Assembly (NCBI GenBank): GCA_027622655.1
Contig: JAQBYI010000001.1
Coordinates: 56,151-120,150 of the forward strand
DNA: 64,000 nt
Direction: 5' to 3'
Origin: Gemmatimonadota bacterium
GTDB taxonomy: Bacteria > Gemmatimonadota > Gemmatimonadetes > Gemmatimonadales > Gemmatimonadaceae
This document shows, in pieces, positions 35,949 through 45,160 of this stretch. The first letter of the stretch is position 1, and each line of letters begins with the position of its first letter. Position numbers and translations under genes: made by a program. The notes under the pieces were generated by a model. The model had not been told where the DNA came from, ran no database searches, and saw nothing but the letters and a program-made list of their open reading frames with translations.

Positions 35949-35974
35949 GGCACACTTTGCAACTTTGTTGTGCC
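35949..35974. promoter_or_regulatory. Inverted repeat GGCACA-N14-TGTGCC, candidate operator
   Basis: A 6-bp perfect inverted repeat with 14-base spacing, in an AT-richer patch of the 227-bp region between the divergent lon and kinase genes. Its place fits an operator for either gene. No known regulator is assigned. Confidence 0.3.
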
Positions 35975-36056
35975 TCTCTGACGTAGTGCATCAGACAATC
36001 CGTCAGGGCGGTCGCCGTAGCTGTCCTTTGACTCGCCAGTGATGGTGGAAGGTGCT

Positions 36057-38087
36057 ATGCTTGCCACAGTTTCCCCCATACCAGCAATAGTGGACGAATC
36101 ACGGATCACGCAGTCCGACGCCGAGCTGCGCTCGCACGTCGAGCGTGTGCTGGCGCCGACGTACGAGCTCGACAAAGAAATCGGGCGTGGCGGCATGGGG
36201 ATCGTGTTCCTCGCCCGCGACGCGCGCTTGAAGCGCAATGTTGCCATCAAGCTGCTGCCGCCCGAGCTGAGCTTTCGGAGCGAGATCCGTACGCGGTTTC
36301 TGCGCGAGGCCGAAACGGCGGCCCAGCTATCGCATCCGAACATCGTGCCGATCTACGCCGTCGACGAAAAACAGGGTCTCGTCTATTTCGTCATGGCGTT
36401 CATCGATGGCGACAATCTCGCCAAGCGGATCCATGACAGCGGTCCGGTAGAACCGACAGAGGCCCGTCGAATCTTCCGCGATGTGGCCGATGCGCTCTCT
36501 TACGCTCACGAGCGCGGTGTTGTGCATCGCGACATCAAGCCGGACAACATCCTGCTCGACAAGGAGAGCGGCCGGCCGATGGTGACGGACTTCGGCATTG
36601 CACGCGCGATAACCGACGGCGCTGACGCGCGCCTCACGGCGACCGGCATCGCGATTGGTACGCCGGCGTTCATGAGTCCCGAGCAATCGGCCGGAGACCG
36701 CGAGCTCGACGGACGGAGTGACCTGTACGCACTCGGGGTGGTGGCGTACCAGATGCTCTGCGGCGACCTGCCGTTCATGGCCAACAACACGCCGGCGCTT
36801 CTCGTGAAGCACTTGTCCGAAGCGCCGGTACCCATTGACCGTCGGAGCGGAAACGTGCCGGCCGATCTGGCCCGCGCCGTGATGCTCTGCCTTGAGAAGA
36901 GCCCCGACGATCGGTTTGCGAATGCGCGTGAACTCGTGCAGGCCCTCGATTCGGGAGATGTGCCGGCGCTTCCGGCGCCGCGGCCCCCGCGAGCGCCAGC
37001 CGTCATGGACGAGCGGTTCAGTGCGGCGGCGGCCGGTGGTGATCGTGGAGGACGACTCGGGGCCGCGCGTGCTCCGGCATTGTTCACCCACGAACACGAA
37101 TTCGTCCCGGTCACGGCCGACGAACTAGCGCGGTGGGAAGACCCGGTAGTCAAGAAGTTCCGAAGCAGCGTGGTGCCGTTTCTGTTCGTCACCGCCTTCT
37201 TCTTCATGATGAGCGTCGTGGGCGGCCCGAACATGCTTTTTGTCAGCGCGTTCTGGGGCATCAATATCGCGTACCGCTACGCGCGCCTCTGGAGCGACGG
37301 GTACGACTGGCACGACGTGTTTCAGGTACCGCATGAGCGGCTCCTTTGGGATTCGATCAGCGAGTGGTTTGAGCACAATATCCAGAGTATCTGGAGCAAG
37401 GACAAACGGGTTGCCGCGCGTGCGCGGCGCCGTCAGGAACTGAGTTCCGGTCCGGGGCATACCGGCGCCCGCGGACCTGTTCGAGTGAACGCTTCGGACG
37501 CGGCCGCGCTCGGGTCGGGCCCGCACGCGGCTCTTGCGCGCCAGGCAATCATCGACCGCGATGAGATCATGCGGTTGATCGAGTCGCTCCCGCGTCGCGA
37601 GAAGTCCCATGTGACCGACGTACCGGCCACCGCACAAAAGCTGGCTGACTCTGTAATGGCGATCGCGGCCAAGCTGGCCGACCTGGAGCGGAGTGGCGGG
37701 TCCGCGCAGTCGGCGACGGCGATCGACACCGAGATCAAAGTGCTGGAAGGGCAAGCCAATCCGCTCGACCGTGCGGCGAGCGAGACCCGCGTACGCCGTC
37801 TCGCACTGCTTCGGCGCCAGCGGCGGGGTGTTGCCGAGCTTGCGCGCAAGCGCGAGGACCTCAGCGGCAAGTTGGACAACTGCGCGCTGCTGCTGCAGAA
37901 CATGAAGTACGATGTGCTTCGCCTGAAGACGGGCGATGAGTCGTGGCAGCACGTCACGACGATTGCCGAGCAGGCGATGGCCGTCGCGCGCGAAGTCGAC
38001 AGCGCCGTGTACGTTGCCGACGAACTACGCCGTTTGGTGCCTCGTGGTTCGTCGATCGGCCGCGCGCCATCCCTGCGTAATCCGTGA
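36057..38087 (+). CDS. Ser/Thr protein kinase with C-terminal 2TM domain and coiled coil
   Basis: A 676-aa PknB-type Hanks kinase. The glycine loop is GRGGMG (43-48), the ATP Lys is K65 (VAIKLLP), the catalytic loop VVHRDIKPDNIL is near 155-166, and DFGIA is near 178, followed by the APE-equivalent MSPEQ. After the kinase comes a basic linker, then two close membrane helices near 366-402 (FLFVTAFFFMMSVVGG; MLFVSAFWGINIAYRYARLW), matching the 2TM module. A C-terminal coiled-coil region of about 200 residues follows. GGAAGG precedes the chosen ATG; ATG and GTG codons 15-18 bases upstream are alternatives. It overlaps the next kinase gene by 4 bases. Confidence 0.88.
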   Translation: MLATVSPIPAIVDESRITQSDAELRSHVERVLAPTYELDKEIGRGGMGIVFLARDARLKRNVAIKLLPPELSFRSEIRTRFLREAETAAQLSHPNIVPIYAVDEKQGLVYFVMAFIDGDNLAKRIHDSGPVEPTEARRIFRDVADALSYAHERGVVHRDIKPDNILLDKESGRPMVTDFGIARAITDGADARLTATGIAIGTPAFMSPEQSAGDRELDGRSDLYALGVVAYQMLCGDLPFMANNTPALLVKHLSEAPVPIDRRSGNVPADLARAVMLCLEKSPDDRFANARELVQALDSGDVPALPAPRPPRAPAVMDERFSAAAAGGDRGGRLGAARAPALFTHEHEFVPVTADELARWEDPVVKKFRSSVVPFLFVTAFFFMMSVVGGPNMLFVSAFWGINIAYRYARLWSDGYDWHDVFQVPHERLLWDSISEWFEHNIQSIWSKDKRVAARARRRQELSSGPGHTGARGPVRVNASDAAALGSGPHAALARQAIIDRDEIMRLIESLPRREKSHVTDVPATAQKLADSVMAIAAKLADLERSGGSAQSATAIDTEIKVLEGQANPLDRAASETRVRRLALLRRQRRGVAELARKREDLSGKLDNCALLLQNMKYDVLRLKTGDESWQHVTTIAEQAMAVAREVDSAVYVADELRRLVPRGSSIGRAPSLRNP

Positions 38088-40108
38088 CGGACGACGCCTC
38101 CGCGGCCGAAGCGCTTCGGCGCCGGGTCGAGGAAGCTGTTGGCGGGATATTCGAGGTCGAAGACGAGATCGGCCGCGGCGGGATGGCCGTTGTGTATCGC
38201 GCGCTCGACAAGCGGCTGCGGCGCCATGTGGCGCTGAAGGTGCTGCCACCTGAACTCGCGTTTCGCGCCGACGTGCGCTCGAGATTCGTTCGCGAGGCGC
38301 AGTTGGCCGCACAGTTGTCGCACCCGAACATCGTTCCGATCTACGGCGTCGACGAAACCGGCGGACTCGTCTATTTCGCCATGGGCCTCGTCGATGGCGA
38401 GTCGCTGGCGAAGCTACTCTCGCACGACCCGCATCCGCCGCTCGCCGAAGTGCGGCGCCTGCTGCGCGAAGTGGCGGATGGACTCGCGTACGCCCACGGC
38501 CGTGGCGTCGTGCATCGCGACATCAAGCCGGACAACATCCTGGTCGACCGTTCGACCGGCCGCGCACTCGTCACGGATTTCGGCATCGCGCGGGCGGCCG
38601 AGGGCGATCTCAAGCTGACGGCAACGGGCGTCGCCGTCGGCACACCGGCGTACATGAGCCCCGAGCAGGCGATGGGCGAAAAAGAGGTCGACGGGCGCGC
38701 GGACATATACGCGCTCGGCGTCGTGGGCTGGCAACTGCTCGCGGGTGAGCTTCCGTTCCAATCGAAAAACACGCCCGGGATGCTGATGAAGCACATCAGC
38801 GAGCCGCCCCGTTCGCTGAACGGGTTGCGCGACAACCTGCCGAGCAACCTCGTGTACGCGATAGAGCGTGCAATGGCCAAGTCGCGCGACGACCGCTGGC
38901 CGGACGCGACGGCGTTCCGCGACGCTCTGGCCGACGACGCGCACGTTCCCGAATCGGCGTTCTCGAATAGCGAAACGCCGCCGGACTCGATGATTCCCTG
39001 GCGTGCGGCCGCCGCGGACCGCGGTCAAGAGCCACGAGAGCTGTGCGGACCGTCGTCGGCCAAGCCGTGGCGATTCGATCCGATGCGCGACCCCGCGCTT
39101 GCGAGCAACTCCGGTGCGCACGCGTTGCGTGAGTGGCGTGAACAACGGCAGGCTTGGCGGGCGCAACGCAACAAGCCGGCGCCAATCGACGACGAGCCGT
39201 TGTCACGACACCAGCGCCGCCAACTTGCGCGCGACGAACGCCGCAGCATGCGTACTCCAGAGGACCGCATCCGGGCCACGCAGCGCGCGATTGTCGGGAT
39301 GGTGCTGACAGGTGGGTCTCTTGCGGTGATCAACATGCTGACGAGCCCGCAGTTTCCGTGGTTCATCTTCCCAGTGGTCGGAATGGGCATCGGCGTGATG
39401 TCGCGAATCAGTTCGCTGTGGGTGGACGGGATTTCGATCGGCCGTCTATTCCGGCGACAGCCGCGTGGGGAGGGCGATTCTGCGGCAGACGCTGCCGGGA
39501 ACGCCCGCGCGCCGCGCCGATCGGCTTTCGGGCGCAAACGTGAACCTGCCCGCATTGCCGCGCCGGACCTGTCAGGCGTGCCACGTGAGTTGCTCGATGG
39601 CCGCTATGGCGCCACGATCCGCGACGCGGCCGAGGCCAAACACGTTATCGCCGACGTCATGGCGCGCCTCACGCCCGACGAGAGCTTGATGCTTCCGGAT
39701 GTGCGCGGCACTGCTGCCGCGCTGGAGGAACGAATCCGCGGGCTGGCTTCGGCATTGCACCAGCTTGACAGGGACGCAAGTCCGGGTGCGTTGCGGAGCA
39801 TCGAAATGCGCATTGCCGACGCGCGCGCAGGCGCTGGCGACAACGTCGAGCGCGAACGTCGAGTGGGGCTTCTCGAACGGCAGCATACGACGCTCAAGGA
39901 TCTGGCCGAGCGGCGGGCCACGGTGGCGGATCAACTCGAAGGGGCCTCGATCCTGCTCCAGACCATGAAACTCGACTTGCTCAAGTTGCGTTCAAGCGGC
40001 GTGGAGTCGCGGCTGGCCGATTCTACGATGGCCACACAGGAAGCGCGCGCCGTTGCGACCGACATCGAACGGCTCGTGGACGCAGCGAACGAGGTCCGGG
40101 AGCTCTAG
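38084..40108 (+). CDS. Ser/Thr protein kinase, tandem paralogue of the preceding gene
   Basis: A 674-aa Hanks kinase starting with GTG in the stop of its neighbour (GTGA). GRGGMA (30-35), K52 (VALKVLP), HRDIKPDNILVD near 144 and TDFGIARAAEGD are all intact. The C-terminal part repeats the layout of the upstream paralogue: an Arg-rich linker, a hydrophobic pair near 403-443 (VGMVLTGGSLAVINML; FPWFIFPVVGMGIGVM), then a helical domain with matching blocks (LLERQHTTLKDLAERRATVADQL; split here at LKDL). The pair arose by duplication, and each may phosphorylate the other. It ends in a one-codon overlap with the convergent hydrolase. Confidence 0.88.
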   Translation: MTDDASAAEALRRRVEEAVGGIFEVEDEIGRGGMAVVYRALDKRLRRHVALKVLPPELAFRADVRSRFVREAQLAAQLSHPNIVPIYGVDETGGLVYFAMGLVDGESLAKLLSHDPHPPLAEVRRLLREVADGLAYAHGRGVVHRDIKPDNILVDRSTGRALVTDFGIARAAEGDLKLTATGVAVGTPAYMSPEQAMGEKEVDGRADIYALGVVGWQLLAGELPFQSKNTPGMLMKHISEPPRSLNGLRDNLPSNLVYAIERAMAKSRDDRWPDATAFRDALADDAHVPESAFSNSETPPDSMIPWRAAAADRGQEPRELCGPSSAKPWRFDPMRDPALASNSGAHALREWREQRQAWRAQRNKPAPIDDEPLSRHQRRQLARDERRSMRTPEDRIRATQRAIVGMVLTGGSLAVINMLTSPQFPWFIFPVVGMGIGVMSRISSLWVDGISIGRLFRRQPRGEGDSAADAAGNARAPRRSAFGRKREPARIAAPDLSGVPRELLDGRYGATIRDAAEAKHVIADVMARLTPDESLMLPDVRGTAAALEERIRGLASALHQLDRDASPGALRSIEMRIADARAGAGDNVERERRVGLLERQHTTLKDLAERRATVADQLEGASILLQTMKLDLLKLRSSGVESRLADSTMATQEARAVATDIERLVDAANEVREL

Positions 40109-40987
40109 CGCGCTAGCAGCGCCGTGGCCAGCTGGGCGCACTCTATTGGCGCGTCCTCGGCAACGAAGTGTCGCGCCCCGGGAATCACGTCGAGCGTGGC
40201 ATGCGGTATCGCCGCTCGCAACTGTTCACCGACAGAAGGCGCGAGAAACGGATCACTGGCGCCCCAGATCACCGCGGTCGGCACTGCGATCCCGCCGAGG
40301 AGCGCGCCGACGCGGGCGATCGCCGCATCGCGCATTGAGCCAAGCTGCGAAACGAGCGCATCGCAGCCAAGGCGCGCTGGGTACGGCCGAAGAGACACAT
40401 CGAGTGCACGTCGGCCGGCGTCGCGGTCGGCGTAGCCGCGGATTGCCGAGCCGTGTACGAAGCTGGCGAGGATCGGAGCGCCAATGAGTCCGGCGAACGG
40501 CGTGCACATGCGCGCCAGTCGCGCCATTCGGCGCGGCCAGACGGCGAATGCCGGAGAGCTCATCAGGCACAGTGCGGAGACGCGGTCCGGATGGCGCACG
40601 GTGATCGCTTGAGCGAGAGCCGCGCCAATTCCGTGACCAATAATCGCGGCCCGGGCGATCGAGAGATCGTCCATCAGCCCGACAACGAGCGCGGCCTGCG
40701 TATCGAACGTCGTGCCGGTGCCACCATCAACGACACTCGGGGCGGTGTGAGATCCGGTATCGCTGGCGGTGCGCGTGGGGCGCCGGACTGAATCGCTCCG
40801 GCCGCATCCCATCAAGTCGAGAACGACGAGCCGTCGGCCTTCGGGCATGAGTGGGACCAAATGCCGCCAACTATGAGTGCTTCCTGGGAACCCGTGCAGA
40901 AAGACAACCGGGTCGCCACCACCACGCGTGCCGGCGGCGTAGTAAATAGATCCGGACGCCGTTCAGGTCGACGAACTCACCGCGCAT
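40105..40987 (-). pseudogene. Alpha/beta hydrolase, frameshifted near its N-terminus
   Basis: The reading frame that encodes most of the protein has no usable start. Restoring one base gives a full 293-aa hydrolase. The ATG at 40987 begins MRGEFVDLNGVRIY; then an extra A on the plus strand within 40944-40946 shifts the frame. The second frame continues YYAAGTRGGGDPVVFLHGFPG, with the oxyanion HG motif, the Ser region IIGHGIGAALAQA (GHGIG, with Gly in place of the usual Ser), WGASDPF (Asp) and GARHFVAED (His). The nucleophile position being Gly, as well as the frameshift, argues for loss of function. Sequencing or assembly error remains possible for the indel. Confidence 0.75.
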
Positions 40988-41152
40988 CGGCTCAACTTCG
41001 CGGGTGGCAGGGCACCCGCACAAGCACCGTAGGTACCGAAATACCACCACTTTCGGTCGCTCCGCCGCACTGGCGAAACGTCGGAAAAGCTGTATCCTTA
41101 CACCCGTCGCGCATGTTCGCCGAGCAATTGTGTTGTAAGCTGTTGACTTTCA

Positions 41153-42322
41153 ATGAGTTATATCTTGTCAAATAGCATAATACCCGAGCCACCGGCCCCG
41201 ACGGTGCCTGTTTTTGCTCCACCGCCGCCTCCTTTGTCATCGATGAGTTTTCCGGTCGGCTGGCTTCTCGACCACTCGGCGGCGCCAATCCAGTATCGAT
41301 CGTGTGTTGATGTGGCACTGATTCCGGTCGCGCCGGGGTCGGCGTTGGCGAACCTGCCATACACGTTTGCACCGGCGATGCGCCTTGCCGTTTCGCAGGC
41401 CGCCGACGGGATCTGGAACAGCGCGATGCTGACGCTTCCGACCCAGCGCGGCGGCGAGTTCGACGGAGTGGGAACCGTGCACGCCGTCCGGCGGTTGATC
41501 GAGTATGGGTGGGACCGGGATTCGCCGCCGATCTATCACGCCCGGCGGATGTTATTCCGGCTGTTGGCGGAAGACACCGATCCCGCGCTGATGTTCGAAC
41601 TGGCCCCGGCGGTGTCGAAGAAGCCTGATCCCGTGGCGCTTGTGAATGCTCGACATGTGCTGCGCGAGGCGGCCGCGGCGGCGCTGGCGCAGGCGGGCTT
41701 TGAATCCGATCCGCGCCTGCGTGGCGCGGCGACTCGCATTCTGGATCGAATCTTCGCTTTCCTCAAGAGCCCGATCGCCGAGAAGCCGTGGATTCGCGTC
41801 GGGAACAGGCAGGTGCTCGCGGCGGAGGCGAATCCGCCGACGGTGAGCGCTCTCCACATGCTGGCGCATATGCCGCTGTTCCGGAGTGAACACTACGAGG
41901 AAATGGAGGCGCTGTACCGCTGGCTGACGCATCCGTTGCCCAGGCAGGAGGCGGTGCAGCTCGTAGGCAAGAAGCTCGTTCCGGTGCCGCTCTACGTGCT
42001 CGGCGATCAGCTTCCGCACAGGAACGCCGTGGAGAACGACATTCCGGCGGCGCTCACTTGGCTGGAGCTTATCGCGCGCCTCGGGTTCCTCCGGCGCAAC
42101 GAGAACTGGATGAAGATGCACGAGCGCTTCATCGAGGATTCCGGTCGCGATGGCGTGTGGCATCCACGCAAGGGAATGTCGATGCCGCGCAGCTCGAATT
42201 CGTGGTGCTGGGCCAATTATCCACTCGAGCCATCGCACGTCGGCGATGACCGATGGAGCGACGTGACGTTCCGGACGGCCCTCATTGCCCGGCTGTCGGG
42301 TCGCCCGATCAACTTGATCTAG
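41153..42322 (+). CDS. Conserved hypothetical protein (helical, possible alpha-toroid fold)
   Basis: A 389-aa protein I cannot name. It begins with a Pro-rich arm (PEPPAPTVPVFAPPPPP) followed by an all-helical body with no signal peptide or membrane span. Segments such as GVGTVHAVRRLIEYGWDRDS, RGAATRILDRIFAFLKS and DSGRDGVWHPRKG resemble the repeated helical hairpins of prenyltransferase/squalene-cyclase-like toroids. No DDTA-type catalytic motif is seen, so this is only a structural guess. It stands alone between the broken hydrolase and an intact hydrolase. Confidence 0.65.
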   Translation: MSYILSNSIIPEPPAPTVPVFAPPPPPLSSMSFPVGWLLDHSAAPIQYRSCVDVALIPVAPGSALANLPYTFAPAMRLAVSQAADGIWNSAMLTLPTQRGGEFDGVGTVHAVRRLIEYGWDRDSPPIYHARRMLFRLLAEDTDPALMFELAPAVSKKPDPVALVNARHVLREAAAAALAQAGFESDPRLRGAATRILDRIFAFLKSPIAEKPWIRVGNRQVLAAEANPPTVSALHMLAHMPLFRSEHYEEMEALYRWLTHPLPRQEAVQLVGKKLVPVPLYVLGDQLPHRNAVENDIPAALTWLELIARLGFLRRNENWMKMHERFIEDSGRDGVWHPRKGMSMPRSSNSWCWANYPLEPSHVGDDRWSDVTFRTALIARLSGRPINLI

Positions 42323-42347
42323 GCACGGCCTGGTACGGGCCGTGGCA

Positions 42348-43229
42348 ATGCCGCGACTGCATCCCGATGAGTGGTTCCCGGCCGCATGGCCGGGAATGTC
42401 GGCGCGCCGCGTGGCGCTCGCGGACGGTACGGCGATGCGGGTCGTCGAGGCCGGTCCGGCCGACGGCAAGCCTGTGCTGCTGCTGCACGGGTGGGCCGTG
42501 TCGGCATACCTATGGCGACACACGCTCGCTGGGCTCGCCGCTGCGGGCTACCGCGCGTACGCACCGGACCTGCCCGGGCACGGGCTTTCTGACGCTCCAT
42601 CGGAAAAAGGCGCGTACACGCTCGGCTCTCTCTCGCAGCGCTGTGTGCTGCTGCTCGACGCGCTTGGCCTCGATCAGCCGATGATTCTTGCGCAGTCGAT
42701 GGGCGGGCGCGTGGCGACGGTGCTTGCCGCGCGCGGGCGTGCCGAGCGGCTTGTCCTGTTCGGGCCGGTCGGCTTCGGGAATGTGAGTCCGGCGACCGCG
42801 TACGCACCCTTCCTTCCCGAGTTGCCCGAGGCATTCGGCGACTTCGCAACTGCGATCGTCACGCGGCAGATGATCGAGGTCGTACAGCGGCGCGTGCACG
42901 GGAAACTCGGTTGGTTTACCGATCGCGATGTGGATGAGTACTGGGCGCCGACACAGTTCCCCGCGATCGTGCGCGCGCAGGTGCAGATGTTGCGCGAGTT
43001 TTCTTGGGATCCGCTGACACCGGCGGAGCTGGCGGCCATAGAGGTAAGGACGCTGGTGGTGTTCGGCACCGATGATCGCACCGTGCGACCGCTGCGAACA
43101 GCCGAGCTCGTATCGCAGTTGCCGCGCGGCCGGCTCGAGTGGGTGGAGGGGGGCGGCCACGTGCTGATGGAAGAGGTTCCCGAGTTGGTGAACACCGCGC
43201 TCGTAGAGTTCCTCTCGTCAACGGGGTAA
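42348..43229 (+). CDS. Alpha/beta hydrolase
   Basis: A 293-aa alpha/beta-fold hydrolase with a complete triad: Ser in LAQSMGGRVATV near 117, Asp in VVFGTDDRTVRP near 240 and His in EGGGHVLMEE near 270. The oxyanion motif LLLHGWAVSAYLW and PDLPGHGLSDAP are in place. No signal peptide. Substrate unknown (esterase, lactonase or meta-cleavage-product type). The start ATG was preferred to a GTG 6 bases upstream; spacing to the next gene is 8 bases. Confidence 0.85.
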   Translation: MPRLHPDEWFPAAWPGMSARRVALADGTAMRVVEAGPADGKPVLLLHGWAVSAYLWRHTLAGLAAAGYRAYAPDLPGHGLSDAPSEKGAYTLGSLSQRCVLLLDALGLDQPMILAQSMGGRVATVLAARGRAERLVLFGPVGFGNVSPATAYAPFLPELPEAFGDFATAIVTRQMIEVVQRRVHGKLGWFTDRDVDEYWAPTQFPAIVRAQVQMLREFSWDPLTPAELAAIEVRTLVVFGTDDRTVRPLRTAELVSQLPRGRLEWVEGGGHVLMEEVPELVNTALVEFLSSTG

Positions 43230-43237
43230 GTTGAAGC

Positions 43238-44650
43238 GTGCTGAAAAGACGAAGTGGACGCGGCGTACGCCGCGCAGGGCCGACGAAGAAGGGTGACGAC
43301 ACCGCGGCAACCGACGAAGGCGCGCCCGAATACGAGCTTGCGTTATCCGGCAACGAGGCCGGTGCCGAACCGGAAAGCGCGATCCCCGCAGACGCGATCC
43401 CCGCAGACGAGATCTCGGCGGACGAGATCCCCGCGGACGACGTTTCCGCAGAAGAACTCGGTGACGAAATCGCAGTTTTGGGCGACAGCGGCGCTCTAGC
43501 CGCTGCCGAGGCGGCCACCGTCGATGTGACGTTCGACGACCTCGGGCTTTCCGTGCAGATGCTGCGGGCGCTCAAGGACGCCGGCTACAAGCACCCGACG
43601 CCTATCCAGGCGCAGGCGGTCCCACTGGCGCTCAAGGGACGCGACTTGATGGGTCTCGCGATGACGGGAACCGGAAAGACGGCCGCATTCACGATTCCGA
43701 TCATCGAACGGTTGACAGGCGGCCCCGGTCGCACGCGTGCGCTCATTCTCACTCCGACGCGCGAGCTCTGCGTGCAGGTTGAGGAGAGCTTCAAGAAGTA
43801 CGGACGGCACAGCGGGCTACAGGTGATCAGCGTGTACGGCGGCGTGGGATATGAACCGCAGGTCAAGGCACTGCGCGGCGGCGTGGATGTTGTAGTCGCG
43901 ACGCCCGGGCGGCTGATTGATCATCTCGAAAAACAGAACGTCTCGTTCGACCAGCTCGAAGTGCTGGTGCTCGACGAAGCGGATCGAATGCTCGACATGG
44001 GATTTGCGCCGCAGATCAACAAGATCGTGGCGCAGCTCGACAAGTACCGTCAGACGCTGCTCTTCAGCGCAACGATGCCGCCGGAAGTCGAGGCGCTCGC
44101 GAGGAAGTACCTGCGCAAGCCGGTTGTTGTTCAAGTCGGCCGGCGTTCTGCGGCTGCCAATACCGTCACGCACTATGTGTACCCGTGCCCGAAGGAAAAG
44201 AAGACGGCGCTCCTCGCGAAGCTCATCAAGGATCACAACATGGACACGGTGCTCGTGTTCACGCGCACGAAGCATGGGGCTGACCGCGTGGTGCGGCATC
44301 TGGAGAAGGAAGGCATCGAAGCAGACGCCATGCACGCGGACAAGACACAGGGCCAGCGGACCAAGGCGCTCGGGGACTTCAAGAAGGGAACGACGAAGGT
44401 CCTCGTCGCTACGGACATCGCGCAGCGCGGACTCGACATCACCCACATCACACACGTGGTGAATTACGACGTACCGCAGCAGGCGGAGGACTACGTGCAC
44501 CGCATCGGACGCACGGGTCGCGCGGCGAAGACCGGTGATGCGTTCACATTCATGTGCGCCGACGAGATCGCGATGGTGCGGACGATCGAGCGGATGCTGG
44601 GGAAGCCGATTCCGAGGATATCCGAAGTGGGGTTCGACTTCGGGACGTAG
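43238..44650 (+). CDS. DEAD-box RNA helicase
   Basis: A 470-aa RhlE/DeaD-type helicase. Motifs in order: Q motif (YKHPTPIQAQAVPLAL), I (AMTGTGKTAAF), Ia (LTPTRELCVQV), GG, Ib (ATPGRLIDHL), II (VLDEADRMLDMGF), III (SATMP), IV (VLVFTRTKHGAD), V (ATDIAQRGLDI) and VI (HRIGRTGRAAKTG). It ends soon after motif VI, so there is no long basic or RNA-recognition tail. Instead the N-terminus carries an acidic repeat extension (about residues 30-85). Start GTG. Role: RNA remodelling, for example ribosome assembly or cold growth. Confidence 0.92.
   Translation: MLKRRSGRGVRRAGPTKKGDDTAATDEGAPEYELALSGNEAGAEPESAIPADAIPADEISADEIPADDVSAEELGDEIAVLGDSGALAAAEAATVDVTFDDLGLSVQMLRALKDAGYKHPTPIQAQAVPLALKGRDLMGLAMTGTGKTAAFTIPIIERLTGGPGRTRALILTPTRELCVQVEESFKKYGRHSGLQVISVYGGVGYEPQVKALRGGVDVVVATPGRLIDHLEKQNVSFDQLEVLVLDEADRMLDMGFAPQINKIVAQLDKYRQTLLFSATMPPEVEALARKYLRKPVVVQVGRRSAAANTVTHYVYPCPKEKKTALLAKLIKDHNMDTVLVFTRTKHGADRVVRHLEKEGIEADAMHADKTQGQRTKALGDFKKGTTKVLVATDIAQRGLDITHITHVVNYDVPQQAEDYVHRIGRTGRAAKTGDAFTFMCADEIAMVRTIERMLGKPIPRISEVGFDFGT
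43381..43455. repeat. 15-bp tandem repeat (5 degenerate copies) in the helicase gene
   Basis: Five in-frame 15-base units (GATCCCCGCAGACGC and variants) encode acidic pentapeptides such as IPADA, IPADE and ISADE near the helicase N-terminus. Confidence 0.85.
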
Positions 44651-44654
44651 CCGC

Positions 44655-44706
44655 AGGTACGCGGTGCAGGTACGCGGTGCAGGTACGCGGTGCAGGTACG
44701 CGGTGG
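44655..44706. repeat. 13-bp tandem repeat (4 copies) between helicase and pseudopilin genes
   Basis: Four consecutive copies of AGGTACGCGGTGC (the last ends in G) fill most of the space between the helicase stop and the convergent pseudopilin stop. The unit is not a multiple of 3, as expected for non-coding DNA. No inverted repeat that would make a standard terminator is seen. Confidence 0.9.
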
Positions 44707-44716
44707 TAGGCGCTTC

Positions 44717-45160
44717 CTAGAACGAGACGCGGCCGAGCCGCGAAGTGGTGACGGTATGCGACCGTTTGCCACGCGAAAGCACGATCCGGGTATTTGCGGC
44801 GCCATAGCCGATTCCAGTAGGGGCATACGTGACTGAGTCGCGCGTGACCGCGACATTCACACCACGGCGCCCCGCAATGTCACGTACGAAGACGGTATCG
44901 CCGCCGGAGATAACGCGCACGCGGCCCGCCTTGGAGTCCACGACGAAACTTGCGTATTCGCCGCGCGTGGTAGCGATGTTGCGTGCGGCCCAGAGGCCAA
45001 GCACCACGTCCTGCGTGGCCGCGCGCACGTTCATTCGGTCAATAATCGTTCGCAGGTTCGGTACCGCGATGGCGGCGACGATTCCAATCATCACCATCGT
45101 CAGGACGAGTTCAATAAGCGTGCTGGCATGGCGAACGCGACGGTCAGTGTGAATCGACAT
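44717..45160 (-). CDS. Type II secretion/type IV pilus pseudopilin (GspH/FimT-like)
   Basis: A 147-aa prepilin-type protein. After a short basic leader (MSIHTDRRVRHA) comes the N-methylation/cleavage region STLIELVLTMVMIGIVAAIAVP, with Glu at the +5 type position and a hydrophobic helix. A beta-rich C-terminal domain follows (FVVDSKAGRVRVISGGDTVF; split at RVRV). The residue before the cleavage site is Ala rather than Gly. GGGAG precedes the chosen ATG. No secretion machinery genes are adjacent, so this is an orphan minor pseudopilin. Confidence 0.78.
   Translation of the reverse strand: MSIHTDRRVRHASTLIELVLTMVMIGIVAAIAVPNLRTIIDRMNVRAATQDVVLGLWAARNIATTRGEYASFVVDSKAGRVRVISGGDTVFVRDIAGRRGVNVAVTRDSVTYAPTGIGYGAANTRIVLSRGKRSHTVTTSRLGRVSF

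Noticed and set aside
35830..36056. Sigma70-type promoter boxes between lon and the kinase genes
   Set aside because: TATGAC- and TTTGCA-like boxes occur but not with correct spacing, so no promoter is called.
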